64,000 bases of DNA from Bosea sp. PAMC 26642 (GCF_001562255.1 NZ_CP014301.1:1178001-1242000); one strand, 5' to 3'; shown: positions 18,125 to 27,629, counted from the stretch's first letter. Program-made: numbers and translations. Notes: generated by a model not told the origin, from the sequence alone.

Positions 18125-18535
18125 ATGAATTCGATCAGGAAGATCGCCATTATCGGTCTGGCTTCGGTCAGCCTCGTCTCAGCCGGGTCGGTCGCGCCGG
18201 CGTTCGCTGCACCGGCCAAGCCGGCATTCGACAGCGCACGCCTTGATTCAACGCCCGCCGACTACACCCAGTATCGCCGCTATCGCGGTGGTCATGGGGG
18301 ACGGGGTGCGGCGATAGCGGCGGGCGTCGGCCTCGGCATTCTTGGTGCTGCCGCGATTGCGTCGAGCCGTCGGGCCTATGCCGAGCCGTATTATGACGAC
18401 GGCTATTACGGCGCTCCCGTCTACGACTCTCCGCGTTATGCTCCCGTGTACGAGGCTCCGCGTTATTATGCGCCGGCCCCGCGCGGTTACTACCGTCAGC
18501 CCTACGACACCTACGACTTCCGCAACAATCGCTGA
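18125..18535 (+). CDS. Secreted Gly/Tyr/Pro-rich protein
   Basis: A 136-residue protein with a signal peptide (SIRKIAIIGLASVSLVSAGSVAPAFAA), then a short RYRGGHGGRGA stretch, a Gly/Ala-rich hydrophobic segment (AIAAGVGLGILGAAAIA) and a tail rich in Tyr and Pro (YYDDGYYGAP, PRYAPVYEAPRYY). Such proteins are frequent in Hyphomicrobiales and lack assigned functions; the hydrophobic glycine zipper suggests envelope association. AAGGAGG stands just before the ATG and a strong terminator follows at 18563-18603, so this is a well-expressed single-gene unit. Confidence 0.75.
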   Translation: MNSIRKIAIIGLASVSLVSAGSVAPAFAAPAKPAFDSARLDSTPADYTQYRRYRGGHGGRGAAIAAGVGLGILGAAAIASSRRAYAEPYYDDGYYGAPVYDSPRYAPVYEAPRYYAPAPRGYYRQPYDTYDFRNNR

Positions 18536-18562
18536 TCACGCAGTCGCGCAGGAAGCGATACG

Positions 18563-18603
18563 GCCGCCTCGGCCCCTCTCAGGACGGTCCGAGGCGGCTT
18601 TTT
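18563..18603 (+). terminator. Rho-independent terminator after the Gly/Tyr-rich gene
   Basis: A perfect 10-bp stem, GCCGCCTCGG paired with CCGAGGCGGC, followed at once by TTTTT. It lies 27 bases after the stop at 18535. The complement has no T-run on the other side, so it works mainly for the plus-strand gene. Confidence 0.85.
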
Positions 18604-18638
18604 CTATTGCGAGCCTCGACGGTCTGGATTTTGCGGGC

Positions 18639-19121
18639 TTACTCAGCCTGCGGGGCCATGCGCATCAGCCGGTCGAGAGCCCCCTGAAGGATATAGGCCG
18701 CCGCCATCTTGTCGACCACGGCGGCGCGCTTGGCGCGGGAAGCATCGGCAGCGAGCAATGTGCGCGTGACGGCCATGGTCGACAGGCGCTCGTCCCAGAA
18801 TGCGATCGGCAGGCTGGTCAACGGCGCGATGTTGCGCACGAAAGCGCGCGTCGATTGCACGCGTGGTCCCTCCGAACCGTCCATGTTCAGCGGCAGGCCG
18901 ATAATCATCCCGGCGACGCGATGTAGCTCGGCCACCTTGACCAGCGCGGCCGCGTCGAACCCGAACTTGACCCGGCGGATGGTCTCCAGCGGCGTCGCGA
19001 TCTGTCGCTCGAGATCCGACAGCGCCAGCCCGATCGTCTTGCTTCCAAGATCGAGCCCCAGCAGCCGGGCATGGTCCGGCAGGTCCAGGAACGTTTCGAG
19101 CGGCACAAGATTGGCTGACAT
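18639..19121 (-). CDS. ruvX: RuvX/YqgF-family RNase H-fold nuclease
   Basis: A 160-residue protein. The YqgF motifs are present: [15 protein letters not shown] at the N-terminus, [14 protein letters not shown] in the middle and [11 protein letters not shown] with [14 protein letters not shown] at the end. The family acts in processing of 16S rRNA precursor and possibly Holliday junctions. The ATG at 19121 gives the usual N-terminus ([11 protein letters not shown]); the frame is open to 19205. It is alone on the minus strand, with a 143-base gap before the sulfolactate binding-protein gene stop. Confidence 0.93.
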   Translation of the reverse strand: MSANLVPLETFLDLPDHARLLGLDLGSKTIGLALSDLERQIATPLETIRRVKFGFDAAALVKVAELHRVAGMIIGLPLNMDGSEGPRVQSTRAFVRNIAPLTSLPIAFWDERLSTMAVTRTLLAADASRAKRAAVVDKMAAAYILQGALDRLMRMAPQAE

Positions 19122-19264
19122 GGCGCTGGCGTTAGCACGCACCGAACGCTCATGCGAGCCGCGCATCCGCACCACGTCGGTCGACATCGACGCTCTTTCG
19201 ATCAACGTCCTGAAGCTTCACCTCCTGTTGGGTAAGACAATCGGACGTCTCGGGCTGGCGCGGC

Positions 19265-20254
19265 TTAGTTGACGTTCTGCGGCGTTACGCCGGCCGCCTT
19301 GAGCGAAGCGGCCCATCTCAGGATCTCGGCGCCGAAACGCCTGGCATGGGCGTCGCGGCTCCAGTCGGTCGCGGGAAAGGCGCTCGTCCCGACCGATTTG
19401 AAGCGTTCGAGGACCAAAGGATCTTTCAGCGCTGCCTGGAGCGCAGCGTTCAAGGCGTCCAGCGTCGAAACGGACGTTCCCCTGGGGGCATAAAGCCCGT
19501 GCCAGATCGTCATGTCGATCTCGATGCCGAGTTCGCGAGCCGTCGGCGTGTTGGGCAGCACGCCGAGCCGTTCGGCGGACGTGACCGCATAAGCGCGGAT
19601 CTTTTCACCCTGGACCTGCGGCACGGCTGTGGTGGACTGGTCGCAGAGCACGTCGACCTGTCCGGCGACCAGGTCGTTCATCGCCGGCCCGGTGCCGCGA
19701 TAGGCGACCTGAGCGAATTTTACGCCGAGCGCCTGGCCCAGCAGAACGGCGCATAGATGTGCGTTCGACCCGACGCCGGCATGAGCGATCGTCAATGCCT
19801 CGGCGCGTTCCTTGGCAAAGGCGAAGAAGCTCCTGCCGTCGATCGGCGCCAGGGCAAGCTTGCCCGCGATCACCATCGGTCCGCTGTTGACCAGTCCGAC
19901 CGGCGCGAACGCCGTCTGCGTGTCGTAGGTCAGATTGCCGTAGAGCGCAGGGGCTGCGGCGAGCGCCAGATGGTGGATCAGCAGCGTATGGCCGTCCGGC
20001 TCCGCTGTGGCGAGCCGCTTCGCACCGGCCGTACCGCCGGCGCCCGCGACGTTCTCGACGATGATCTGCTGGCCCAGGGTCCGCCCCATATGGTCGCCGA
20101 GCAGCCGGGCGATGACGTCGCTCGGCCCGCCGGCTGCGAAAGGCACGATCAGAGTGAGAGGTTTGGTCGGGAAGGGCTGGGCCGAGGCCGGCACAACCAG
20201 GCCGAGCGCGACGAGGCCGCCGAACACAATGCGTCTGGTGATGGTCTCAAGCAT
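19265..20254 (-). CDS. Tripartite tricarboxylate transporter (Bug/TctC) substrate-binding protein, likely for sulfolactate
   Basis: A 329-residue periplasmic binding protein. Signal peptide TRRIVFGGLVALGLVVPASAQ is followed by YPTKPITLIVPFAAGG-like sequence (FPTKPLTLIVPFAAGGPSD), NVAGAGGTAGAKRLA and DVLCDQSTTA, all typical of the Bug family. GGAGG precedes the start. It lies upstream of a GntR regulator and the suyAB-suyZ-slcC-comC genes, so a SlcH-type role in 3-sulfolactate uptake is likely. The membrane partners (TctA/TctB-like SlcF, SlcG) are not encoded in this window, which leaves the assignment partly open. Confidence 0.88.
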   Translation of the reverse strand: MLETITRRIVFGGLVALGLVVPASAQPFPTKPLTLIVPFAAGGPSDVIARLLGDHMGRTLGQQIIVENVAGAGGTAGAKRLATAEPDGHTLLIHHLALAAAPALYGNLTYDTQTAFAPVGLVNSGPMVIAGKLALAPIDGRSFFAFAKERAEALTIAHAGVGSNAHLCAVLLGQALGVKFAQVAYRGTGPAMNDLVAGQVDVLCDQSTTAVPQVQGEKIRAYAVTSAERLGVLPNTPTARELGIEIDMTIWHGLYAPRGTSVSTLDALNAALQAALKDPLVLERFKSVGTSAFPATDWSRDAHARRFGAEILRWAASLKAAGVTPQNVN

Positions 20255-20335
20255 ATGTTTCCTCCGGTTGAACGATCCGCTCTGCGGCGGCTTGGTGGCA
20301 AGGCTTGGTCGGCGGGTTCGTTGAAGACCTCCGGT

Positions 20336-21100
20336 TCAGCGCAGATCGGACAGGTAGTGAGCGTCCTGGGTCAGGCACAGGCTGACGCGTCGCTCGACCG
20401 GCACGCCGTCCAGCGACAGCGCCAGCCGGTCGACCTCCAGCGCCGGCGTGCCGGCCGCGACTCCCAGCGATCTGGCCGATGCGTCGTCCAGTGAGACGGC
20501 CTTGAGGCGCTCGCGCGCATGGGCGACGGTCACGCCATAGCGGGCGGCGAACAGACTGTAGAGATTGTTCGGGATCAGCCCCGACTCGAGGCCGCAGAAC
20601 CGGTGTTGCGGCAGGCTCAGCGTTTCCAGGATCAGCGGTACGGCATCGAGCGAGCGCAGCCGCCTGATCCGGATGACGCCAGCCCCGCCGGTCAGATCGA
20701 GCGCCGCGATCTCGTCCGCATTGGCCGGGCCGGTCTCGATCCCGAGCACCGTGCTCTCGGGAAAACGGGGGACGCCGTCATCAGGCACCAGCTTGAAGAA
20801 CTGGAACAGGATGCGCTGCTCGTCATGCTCCGCGACGAAGGTGCCACGCCCCTGTCGCCGCACCAGCAGGTTCTCCGAAGCGAGTTCGTCCAGCGCTTTC
20901 CGGACCGTTCCCTGGCTCACGCCGATCTCGCCGGCGAGGTGCCCTTCGCTGGGAATGGCCATTCCCGGCAACCACGTGCCGTCCACGAGTCGACGCACGA
21001 ACTGGTCTTTCACCTGCCGGTAGAGCGGTCGAAATCCGAGGATTTCCGCTCCGGCAGGCAATTCCGGCCGTGTCGCCATTTCGAGCTTGTGCTCAGTCAT
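20336..21100 (-). CDS. GntR/HutC-family regulator of the sulfolactate genes
   Basis: A 254-residue regulator. The N-terminal winged helix has the GntR signature (LVDGTWLPGMAIPSEGHLAG and VSQGTVRKALDELASENLL, then RRQGRGTFVAEHD). Residues from about 95 on form a UTRA ligand-binding domain. The ATG at 21100 sits directly beside the perfect palindrome 21103-21116, and the first gene of the divergent operon begins at 21184. A repressor relieved by sulfolactate or sulfopyruvate is the simplest reading; the ligand is inferred from neighbours. Confidence 0.88.
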   Translation of the reverse strand: MTEHKLEMATRPELPAGAEILGFRPLYRQVKDQFVRRLVDGTWLPGMAIPSEGHLAGEIGVSQGTVRKALDELASENLLVRRQGRGTFVAEHDEQRILFQFFKLVPDDGVPRFPESTVLGIETGPANADEIAALDLTGGAGVIRIRRLRSLDAVPLILETLSLPQHRFCGLESGLIPNNLYSLFAARYGVTVAHARERLKAVSLDDASARSLGVAAGTPALEVDRLALSLDGVPVERRVSLCLTQDAHYLSDLR

Positions 21101-21102
21101 AT

Positions 21103-21116
21103 GTCTTATATAAGAC
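21103..21116. promoter_or_regulatory. Perfect 14-bp palindrome, probable GntR operator
   Basis: GTCTTATATAAGAC is a perfect palindrome located two bases upstream of the GntR start and 67 bases before suyA. Its GT...AC ends fit HutC-subfamily sites, which follow a GT-N(x)-AC pattern. One site could control both directions. The TTATATAA centre may also be part of the promoter. Confidence 0.7.
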
Positions 21117-21183
21117 TTATCGAAAGGCTGGTCGAGTCCGAATTCCAGCTGCCGCTCGACAAAAACGTTGTGAGGAGACACCG

Positions 21184-21471
21184 ATGAGCACGCCCCATCT
21201 CCTGGTTCACGAGAAGAAGGACACCGTCGGCGTCGTCGTCGTCGAGGGTCTGAAAGCTGGCACCGACATGTTGTGCGTGGTCACGCACGACAATTCCGAT
21301 TTCCACCTGACCGCGAAGATGGACATCCCGATCGGCCACAAGGTCGCGCTCAAGGATATCGCGAAGGGCGAGACGATCTGGAAATACGGCCAGGACATCG
21401 GTCAGGCCAAGGCCGATGTGAAGCAGGGCGAGCATCTGCACGTCCACAACGCCAAGACGAAGCGCTGGTGA
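21184..21471 (+). CDS. suyA: (2R)-3-sulfolactate sulfo-lyase, small subunit
   Basis: A 95-residue SAF-domain protein. It ends GEHLHVHNAKTKRW and contains MDIPIGHKVALKDIAKGETIWKYG, the pattern of UxaA N-terminal domains and of SuyA. GAGGAG stands just before the ATG. With SuyB it would split (R)-sulfolactate into pyruvate and sulfite. UxaA-type altronate or galactarate dehydratase subunits are homologous alternatives, but the downstream exporter and the pair of opposite 2-hydroxyacid dehydrogenases match the sulfolactate pathway, not hexuronate use. Confidence 0.88.
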   Translation: MSTPHLLVHEKKDTVGVVVVEGLKAGTDMLCVVTHDNSDFHLTAKMDIPIGHKVALKDIAKGETIWKYGQDIGQAKADVKQGEHLHVHNAKTKRW

Positions 21472-21558
21472 GCGCGGCGCTGAAGGTTCACATCTGATTT
21501 CAGCAGAACGCGGCTCCCGGCAAGGTCGAGCCCGCCAAGCCCAAAGGGAAACGCCATC

Positions 21559-22839
21559 ATGTCCATTGTCGCCAATTTCGATCTCGTCAAAGGCGATCTC
21601 GCCGATTTCAAGGGCCGGCAGATCGAGGCCCCCGCGTTCAAGGCACCCATGGTCAAGCGCCCGACCGGCCGCAGCCTCGATTCCTTCGTCGGCTGGCGCC
21701 GCGAGAACGGCCGCGTCGGCGTCCGCAACCACGTCCTGCTGCTACCGCTCGACGATCTCTCCAACGCCGCCTGCGAGGCGGTTGCCAACAACGTCAAGGG
21801 CACGCTCGCGATCCCGCACGCCTATGGTCGTCTTCAGTTCGGCGAGGATCTCGAGATCCATTTCCGCACCCTGATCGGCACGGGGTCGAACCCCAACGTC
21901 GCCGCTGTCGTCGTCATCGGGATCGAGGATGGCTGGACCAAGCGCGTCGTCGACGGCATCGCCGCGACCGGCAAGCCTGTGGTCGGCTTTGGCATCGAGG
22001 GCCATGGCGACATCGCCACGATCGCGAAGGCCTCCTATGTCGCAAAGGAGTTCGTGCAGTGGGCGACCGAACTGCAGCGCGAGCAATGCGGCATCGAGGA
22101 GCTCTGGGTTTCGACCAAATGCGGTGAGTCGGACACCACGACCGGCCTGTCCTCCTGCCCGACAGTGGGCAACATGTACGACAAATGGATCCCGCGCGGT
22201 GTCTACGGCGTCTTCGGCGAGACCTCCGAGATCACCGGCGCCGAGCATCTCTGCAAGGCCCGCGCGGCGACGCCTGAGGTCGGCGAGCGCTGGTACAGGA
22301 TGTGGAAGGCCTATCAGGACGACGTGATCGAGGCCCACAAGACCGACGACCTCTCGGATTCGCAGCCGACCAAGGGCAACATCGCCGGCGGCCTGACCAC
22401 GATCGAGGAAAAGGCGCTCGGAAACCTCGAGAAGATCGGTCGAGAGTGCAAATACATCGACATCCTGCAGCCGGCCGAGGCGCCGGCCAAGGGGCCGGGC
22501 CTGTATTATATGGACACCTCCTCGGCCGCAGCCGAATGCGTCACCCTGATGGCTGCGGGCGGCTATGTCGTCCACACCTTCCCGACCGGACAGGGCAACG
22601 TCATCGGCAACCCGATCGTCCCCGTCATCAAGATCACCGGCAACCCCAAGACGATGCGGACCATGCCGGAGCATATCGACGTCGATGTGTCGGGCATCCT
22701 GCGCCGCGACATGACGATCCCGCAGGCCGGAGACGCGCTGATCGAGAACATCGTGCGCACCGCCAATGGCCGCCTGACTGCGGCGGAAGCATTGGGACAC
22801 CGCGAATTCTCGATGACCAAGCTCTACCGCTCAGCTTAA
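21559..22839 (+). CDS. suyB: (2R)-3-sulfolactate sulfo-lyase, large subunit
   Basis: A 426-residue protein of the UxaA/altronate dehydratase C-terminal family. Visible family segments are [40 protein letters not shown] with conserved Cys residues (probable iron-cofactor ligands) and [18 protein letters not shown]. It follows suyA by 87 bases on the same strand. As the catalytic subunit it would release sulfite from (R)-sulfolactate. Substrate rests on the context of suyZ, slcC and comC. Confidence 0.88.
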   Translation: MSIVANFDLVKGDLADFKGRQIEAPAFKAPMVKRPTGRSLDSFVGWRRENGRVGVRNHVLLLPLDDLSNAACEAVANNVKGTLAIPHAYGRLQFGEDLEIHFRTLIGTGSNPNVAAVVVIGIEDGWTKRVVDGIAATGKPVVGFGIEGHGDIATIAKASYVAKEFVQWATELQREQCGIEELWVSTKCGESDTTTGLSSCPTVGNMYDKWIPRGVYGVFGETSEITGAEHLCKARAATPEVGERWYRMWKAYQDDVIEAHKTDDLSDSQPTKGNIAGGLTTIEEKALGNLEKIGRECKYIDILQPAEAPAKGPGLYYMDTSSAAAECVTLMAAGGYVVHTFPTGQGNVIGNPIVPVIKITGNPKTMRTMPEHIDVDVSGILRRDMTIPQAGDALIENIVRTANGRLTAAEALGHREFSMTKLYRSA

Positions 22840-22919
22840 GCCGCTGCTAACAGCCGGGGCGGCCACGCGCCGCTCCGGCAGCTTCGATCGCTCCGGCCGA
22901 AACCTCGGGAGCCCCAGTC

Positions 22920-23984
22920 TTGTCCATTGCGACGACCGCCCGCGTCAGTGCCTGGCGTCCGCTCCTCGACGGAATCGCCTTGTCGACTGCGGTCGCGGTC
23001 GCGGCCTACATCGCCGAGCCGCTGTTGAAATCCGCTGCCGGCGGCCGTTTCGGGATCCCTGCCGTGGTGATCGCCCTGATCATCGGAATGCTGCTGCACC
23101 CCTATGCCAACGCGTCGCGCTTTCAGCCGGGCATGGTCTTCTGCGTCAAGAAACTGCTGCGTTGGGCGATCGCCCTGCTCGGTCTGCGTGTCGCGCTCGG
23201 AGATATCATCGCGCTCGGCCTGACCACGGCGCTTCTGGTGATCGGTGCGATGGCTGCGACGATCGTCTCGGGCTTCCTGCTGGCGCGCTGGCTCGGCCGG
23301 GAGACGGGCATGGGCGCGCTCGGCGGTGTCGCGACGGCGGTCTGTGGCGCCTCCGCCGCGCTCGCCACAGCGACAGTCGTGCCCGACTACAAGACCAAGG
23401 CCGCCGACGTTGCCTTTACGGTCATCGCGATGAACGCGCTTTCGACGCTGGCGATGCTCGCCTATCCGCTGATCTGCGTCTGGCTCGGCTTCTCGCCGTC
23501 CCAGACGGGCATCATGCTCGGCGCGACCATTCACGACGTCGCCCAGGTCGTGGGCGCCGGCGAGTCGGTCTCGGACCAGGCCGCCAATGCCGCGATTATC
23601 GTCAAGCTGTTCCGCGTCTTCCTGCTGCTGCCGGCCGTGCTGATCGTCGGCTGGTGGCTCGTTCGGGACGAGGCCCGGCGCGCCGGCGATGTCGCGGAAC
23701 GGGCGAGGGTGCCCGTGCCGGTCTTCGCCATCATGTTCCTTGTGCTCTGCCTCGTGAACAGCGTGCTCGCGACGCAAGCGTCGCTGGCGCCATTCTACGG
23801 GCCGGTGCGCACGCTCCTGCTCGCGATGTCCGGTTGGGGCCTGCTCATCGCCATCGCGGCTCTGGGGCTCGGCACCTCGCTCGGGGCTATGGCCCGGCTT
23901 GGCTGGCGTCATATGGTGCTGGTTGCCGGCACGAGCCTCGTCATCCTCGTCATCGTCACAGGCGGCCTGATCGTGTTGGGCTGA
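22920..23984 (+). CDS. suyZ: YeiH/UPF0324-family sulfite or sulfate exporter (SuyZ-type)
   Basis: A 354-residue membrane protein with about ten hydrophobic spans. Family features include FGIPAVVIALIIGMLL, LLRWAIALLGLRVALG, AVCGASAALATATV and GATIHDVAQVVGAG. The start is TTG at 22920 with GGGAG seven bases upstream. In known sulfolactate and cysteate users a homologous exporter is encoded next to suyAB and removes the sulfonate-derived sulfur anion. That role suits this place in the operon, since SuyAB would make sulfite in the cytoplasm. Confidence 0.87.
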   Translation: MSIATTARVSAWRPLLDGIALSTAVAVAAYIAEPLLKSAAGGRFGIPAVVIALIIGMLLHPYANASRFQPGMVFCVKKLLRWAIALLGLRVALGDIIALGLTTALLVIGAMAATIVSGFLLARWLGRETGMGALGGVATAVCGASAALATATVVPDYKTKAADVAFTVIAMNALSTLAMLAYPLICVWLGFSPSQTGIMLGATIHDVAQVVGAGESVSDQAANAAIIVKLFRVFLLLPAVLIVGWWLVRDEARRAGDVAERARVPVPVFAIMFLVLCLVNSVLATQASLAPFYGPVRTLLLAMSGWGLLIAIAALGLGTSLGAMARLGWRHMVLVAGTSLVILVIVTGGLIVLG

Positions 23985-24011
23985 CCGGCAAAGCTGAAAA
24001 GGCGCATCGCC

Positions 24012-24941
24012 ATGACCGACATCGTCATCACGGAATTCATGGACGAGGCGGCCGTCGCCACGCTGAGCGCCCGCTACACCGTCCATCACGATCCCGAGCT
24101 TTTCGGCAAACCGGAAGAGCTCGCGAAACTCGTCGCCGAGGTGCCGGCCCTGATCGTGCGCAACCAGACGCAGGTGAGGGGCGCGGTACTCGACTCGGCC
24201 AAGGCTCTCAAGGTCGTCGGCCGGCTCGGTGTCGGACTCGACAACATCGACATGGAGGCCTGCTCGGCGCGCGGCATCAAGGTCTTTCCTGCGACGGGTG
24301 CGAACAGCCTTTCCGTTGTCGAATATGTCATCTGCAGCGCCATGGTGCTGCTGCGCGGCGCCTATTTCGCCAGCGCCGCCATGCTGGCCGGCGAGTTCCC
24401 CAAGACCCAGCTGATCGGCCGCGAAATCGCGGGCAAGCGACTGGGCCTCGTCGGCTTCGGAGCGATCGCGCGCGACACCGCCAACCACGCCCGCCTGATG
24501 GGCATGGAGATCGTCGCCTACGATCCTCATGTTGCGGCTGACGACCCGGCCTGGCAGGGCGCGCAACAGCTGGATCTGGAAACGGTGCTCTCGACCTCCG
24601 ACGTCGTCAGTATCCATTTGCCGTTGACGCCGGAAACCCAGGGCCTGATCGGCGCGAAGGCTTTTGCTCGAATGAAACGGGACGCAGTGCTGATCAATGC
24701 CGCGCGAGGTGGCGTGATGGATGAGGCGGCTCTGGTCGCGGCGTTGAAGGACGGCAAGCTCGGCGGCGCCGCGCTCGACGTTTTCGCCGAGGAACCGCTC
24801 CGGGACGGCGCAAGAATTTTTGCCGGCACGCCCAATCTGATCCTGACACCGCATATCGCCGGCAACACGGTCGAATCCAATGGTCGCGTCTCGGGGCTCG
24901 TGGCCGAGCGCGTCATGGCCGCGCTCGAGGGACGCCTATGA
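24012..24941 (+). CDS. slcC: (S)-sulfolactate dehydrogenase (D-2-hydroxyacid dehydrogenase family)
   Basis: A 309-residue NAD-dependent dehydrogenase. The NAD-binding site reads RLGLVGFGAIAR, and the catalytic Arg, Glu and His lie in NAARGGVMDE, FAEEP and LTPHIAGNT. In sulfolactate degraders SlcC oxidises (S)-sulfolactate to 3-sulfopyruvate. AAAGG precedes the ATG. Its TGA overlaps the ATG of comC, so the two dehydrogenases are coupled. Taken alone, a phosphoglycerate dehydrogenase-like role would be possible. Confidence 0.87.
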   Translation: MTDIVITEFMDEAAVATLSARYTVHHDPELFGKPEELAKLVAEVPALIVRNQTQVRGAVLDSAKALKVVGRLGVGLDNIDMEACSARGIKVFPATGANSLSVVEYVICSAMVLLRGAYFASAAMLAGEFPKTQLIGREIAGKRLGLVGFGAIARDTANHARLMGMEIVAYDPHVAADDPAWQGAQQLDLETVLSTSDVVSIHLPLTPETQGLIGAKAFARMKRDAVLINAARGGVMDEAALVAALKDGKLGGAALDVFAEEPLRDGARIFAGTPNLILTPHIAGNTVESNGRVSGLVAERVMAALEGRL

Positions 24942-25918
24942 CGAAACTCTCGCTGGATCAGGCCGAGGCCAGGCTGACCGACCTTTTCACGGCGCAGGGC
25001 GCCTCTCCTGCGAACGCCGCCTCGGTGGCCTGGGCGCTGGTCATGGCCGAGGCCGACGGATTGAAGGGCCACGGTCTGTCCCGCGTCCCCACCTATCTTG
25101 CGATGCTGAAGTCCGGCAAGATCGACGGCAGGGCGGTGCCGATCGAAAGCCGCCCAAAGCCAAGCGTGCTGGCGATCGATGCCTGTCACGGCTTCGCCTA
25201 TCCCGCAATCGACCTCGCCGTGATCGAACTGCCCGATCTTGCCCGCGCCCAGGGCGTGGCCATCTGTCCGATCCGGCGCTCCAGCCATTGCGGCGCGGCC
25301 GGCCTGCATGTGGAACGCCTCGCCGAAGAGGGTCTGGTCGCGCTTCTCTTCGCCAATACGCCTGCCGCCATCGCGCCATGGGGCGGGTCGAAGCCGGTCT
25401 TCGGCACCAATCCGATCGCGTTCGCCGCCCCGCTCGCCGGGCGCGAACCCCTTGTCATCGACATGGCGCTGTCGAAGGTCGCGCGCGGGCCCATCGTCGC
25501 CGCCCGGCAGAACGGCGAGACGATCCCGGAGGGGTGGGCGCTCGATAGCGCCGGCAGGCCGACGACAGATGCAGGCGCAGCGCTCGCCGGCACCATGCTG
25601 CCGCTCGGCGATGCCAAGGGCGCGACGCTGGCACTGATGGTCGAGATCCTGGCCGCGAGCCTGGTCGGCGCGCATTTCGCTTTCGAGGCATCGTCTTTCC
25701 TCGACGACAAGGGTGGCCCGCCCGGCACCGGCCAGCTGATCCTTGCCATCGATCCGGCAGCGATGGGAGGCCACTGGTTCGCCGAGCGCATGAGGCTGCT
25801 GGCTCATGCCGTCGAGGATCAGGACGGCACCAGGCTGCCGGGCGTCCGGCGCCTGACTCTGCGCACGAAAGCCAAGGCGGAAGGGATTGAGGTGGCAGAG
25901 GAATTACTGGGAGGGTAA
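24938..25918 (+). CDS. comC: (R)-sulfolactate dehydrogenase (malate/L-lactate dehydrogenase family)
   Basis: A 326-residue enzyme of the Ldh2 family, with ADGLKGHGLSRVPTYLAML at the N-terminus, IRRSSHCGAAGLHVERLAEEG containing the catalytic His, and FGTNPIAFAAPL with the DMALSKVARG segment. ComC reduces sulfopyruvate to (R)-sulfolactate, the substrate of SuyAB. With SlcC it forms a two-enzyme racemase. Overlaps slcC by four bases; ends ten bases before the convergent ade gene. Confidence 0.86.
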   Translation: MTKLSLDQAEARLTDLFTAQGASPANAASVAWALVMAEADGLKGHGLSRVPTYLAMLKSGKIDGRAVPIESRPKPSVLAIDACHGFAYPAIDLAVIELPDLARAQGVAICPIRRSSHCGAAGLHVERLAEEGLVALLFANTPAAIAPWGGSKPVFGTNPIAFAAPLAGREPLVIDMALSKVARGPIVAARQNGETIPEGWALDSAGRPTTDAGAALAGTMLPLGDAKGATLALMVEILAASLVGAHFAFEASSFLDDKGGPPGTGQLILAIDPAAMGGHWFAERMRLLAHAVEDQDGTRLPGVRRLTLRTKAKAEGIEVAEELLGG

Positions 25919-25928
25919 GCTGCGTCGA

Positions 25929-27629
25929 TCAGACGAAGTCGAACGTATCGACATCGACCAGCCCCTTGTCGGTGATCTTCAGATGCGGGATCACCGGTAG
26001 GGTCAGGAAAGCGACCTGCAGGAAAGGTTCGGCCAGCACCACCCCGAGCGCCTTGGCGGCGGCCCTCAAATCCTCCAGCCCATGCCGCACCGTCTCGAAA
26101 GGCTGGTCGCTCATCAGGCCCGCGATCGGCAGGGCCAGTTCGGCTAGGACCTTCCCGCCATCGGCAACCGCAAAGCCGCCACCGATCTCGACCAGCCGGT
26201 TCGCGGCCGCCGCCATCGAGGCCTCGTCGACGCCCACCACGCAGAGATTATGGCTGTCATGCCCGACCGACGAGGCGATGGCGCCATGCTTCATCCCGAA
26301 GCCATGCACGAACCCGGTCGCGATGCCGCCGTTGATGCCGTGGCGTTCGATCACCGCGACTCTGACGGCGTCCTGCTCCAGATCCGGCAGGGCCTTGCCG
26401 CCCTGTTCCGGCAGGCGCATGGCGAGGCGTTCGGTGATGATCCGTCCCGGCACGACACCGATCACCGGCGTTTCGCCCTTGCGGGCCGCGACCTCGAAAT
26501 CCTCCAGCTGCAACCGGCGGCTCTTCACCGAGCCCAGCCCTACCTGCGCGACCGCGCTTCGATCTGCAAACAGAGCATCCTCGACCAGCTTGCCGCCGGC
26601 AAAGACCTGGCGAACCCCGCAGGCCGCCAGATCGTCGATCAGCACGATGTCGGCCCGCTTCCCCGGTGCGATGAAGCCCCTGTCGAACAGCCCGAAATTC
26701 CGCGCGGCCGAGAGCGTCGCGACGCGATAGGTCGCGAGAATGTCGGCGCCATGGGCGATGGCGGTGCGGATCATGTAGTCGAGATGGCCTTCCTCGCCGA
26801 TGTCGAGCGGATTGCGGTCGTCGGTGCAGAAGGCGAGGAAGGGAGAGGCGTCGCGCGTGATCAGCGGGATCAGGGCGTGAAGGTCTTTCGAGACCGAACC
26901 CTCGCGAATCAGGATCGCCATGCCCTTGGCGAGTTTTTCGCGGGCCTCGTCGGCTGTGGTGGTCTCGTGGTCAGTACGGATGCCGGCTGCGAGATAGCCA
27001 TTCAGGTCCATGCCGCGTACCAGCGGCGCGTGGCCGTCAATATGCTTGTGCGAGAACGCCTCCAGCTTGGCGAGACAGCCTGTATCGCAGTTCAGCACGC
27101 CGGGGAAGTTCATGAACTCGGCCAGACCGATGACCTTGGGATGGTCGATGAAGGGCGTCAGGTCACCGGCTTCGAGCCGGGCGCCGGCCGTCTCCAGATG
27201 TGTCGCCGGTACGCAGCTCGACAGCTGCACGCGCAGATCCATTCGCATCGCCTCGGCGCAGGCCAGAAAATAGGCGATGCCCGCGACGCCCAGCACATTG
27301 GCGATCTCGTGCGGATCGCAAATCGCGGTGGTAACGCCGTGGGGCAGCACGCAGCGCTCGAATTCCAGCGGCGTCACGAGCGACGATTCGACATGGAGAT
27401 GCGTGTCGATGAAGCCGGGCACGGCGATGAGACCGGCGGCGTCGAAGGTGGCCTGGCCTTCATAGCGGCCATAGGTCCCGACGATCGTGTCGCCGCAGAG
27501 CGCGATGTCGCTCTCGACCAGCGCGCCGGTGACGAGATCAAACAGCATTGCGCCCCGGATGACGAGATCGGCGGGCTCGTCGCCGCGTCCCTGGGCGATC
27601 CGGCGGGCGAGTGTGGCGGCATCGGTCAT
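25929..27629 (-). CDS. ade: Adenine deaminase
   Basis: A 566-residue amidohydrolase. The metal site HLHVESS lies in [17 protein letters not shown], with [17 protein letters not shown] after it and [18 protein letters not shown] later. C-terminal features [14 protein letters not shown] and [19 protein letters not shown] are characteristic of AdeC. It converts adenine to hypoxanthine and ammonia for purine salvage. Alone on the minus strand, convergent with comC. Confidence 0.95.
   Translation of the reverse strand: MTDAATLARRIAQGRGDEPADLVIRGAMLFDLVTGALVESDIALCGDTIVGTYGRYEGQATFDAAGLIAVPGFIDTHLHVESSLVTPLEFERCVLPHGVTTAICDPHEIANVLGVAGIAYFLACAEAMRMDLRVQLSSCVPATHLETAGARLEAGDLTPFIDHPKVIGLAEFMNFPGVLNCDTGCLAKLEAFSHKHIDGHAPLVRGMDLNGYLAAGIRTDHETTTADEAREKLAKGMAILIREGSVSKDLHALIPLITRDASPFLAFCTDDRNPLDIGEEGHLDYMIRTAIAHGADILATYRVATLSAARNFGLFDRGFIAPGKRADIVLIDDLAACGVRQVFAGGKLVEDALFADRSAVAQVGLGSVKSRRLQLEDFEVAARKGETPVIGVVPGRIITERLAMRLPEQGGKALPDLEQDAVRVAVIERHGINGGIATGFVHGFGMKHGAIASSVGHDSHNLCVVGVDEASMAAAANRLVEIGGGFAVADGGKVLAELALPIAGLMSDQPFETVRHGLEDLRAAAKALGVVLAEPFLQVAFLTLPVIPHLKITDKGLVDVDTFDFV

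Noticed and set aside
22836..24854. 672-codon frame opposite suyZ and slcC
   Set aside because: Arg/His/Asp-rich shadow across two supported genes.
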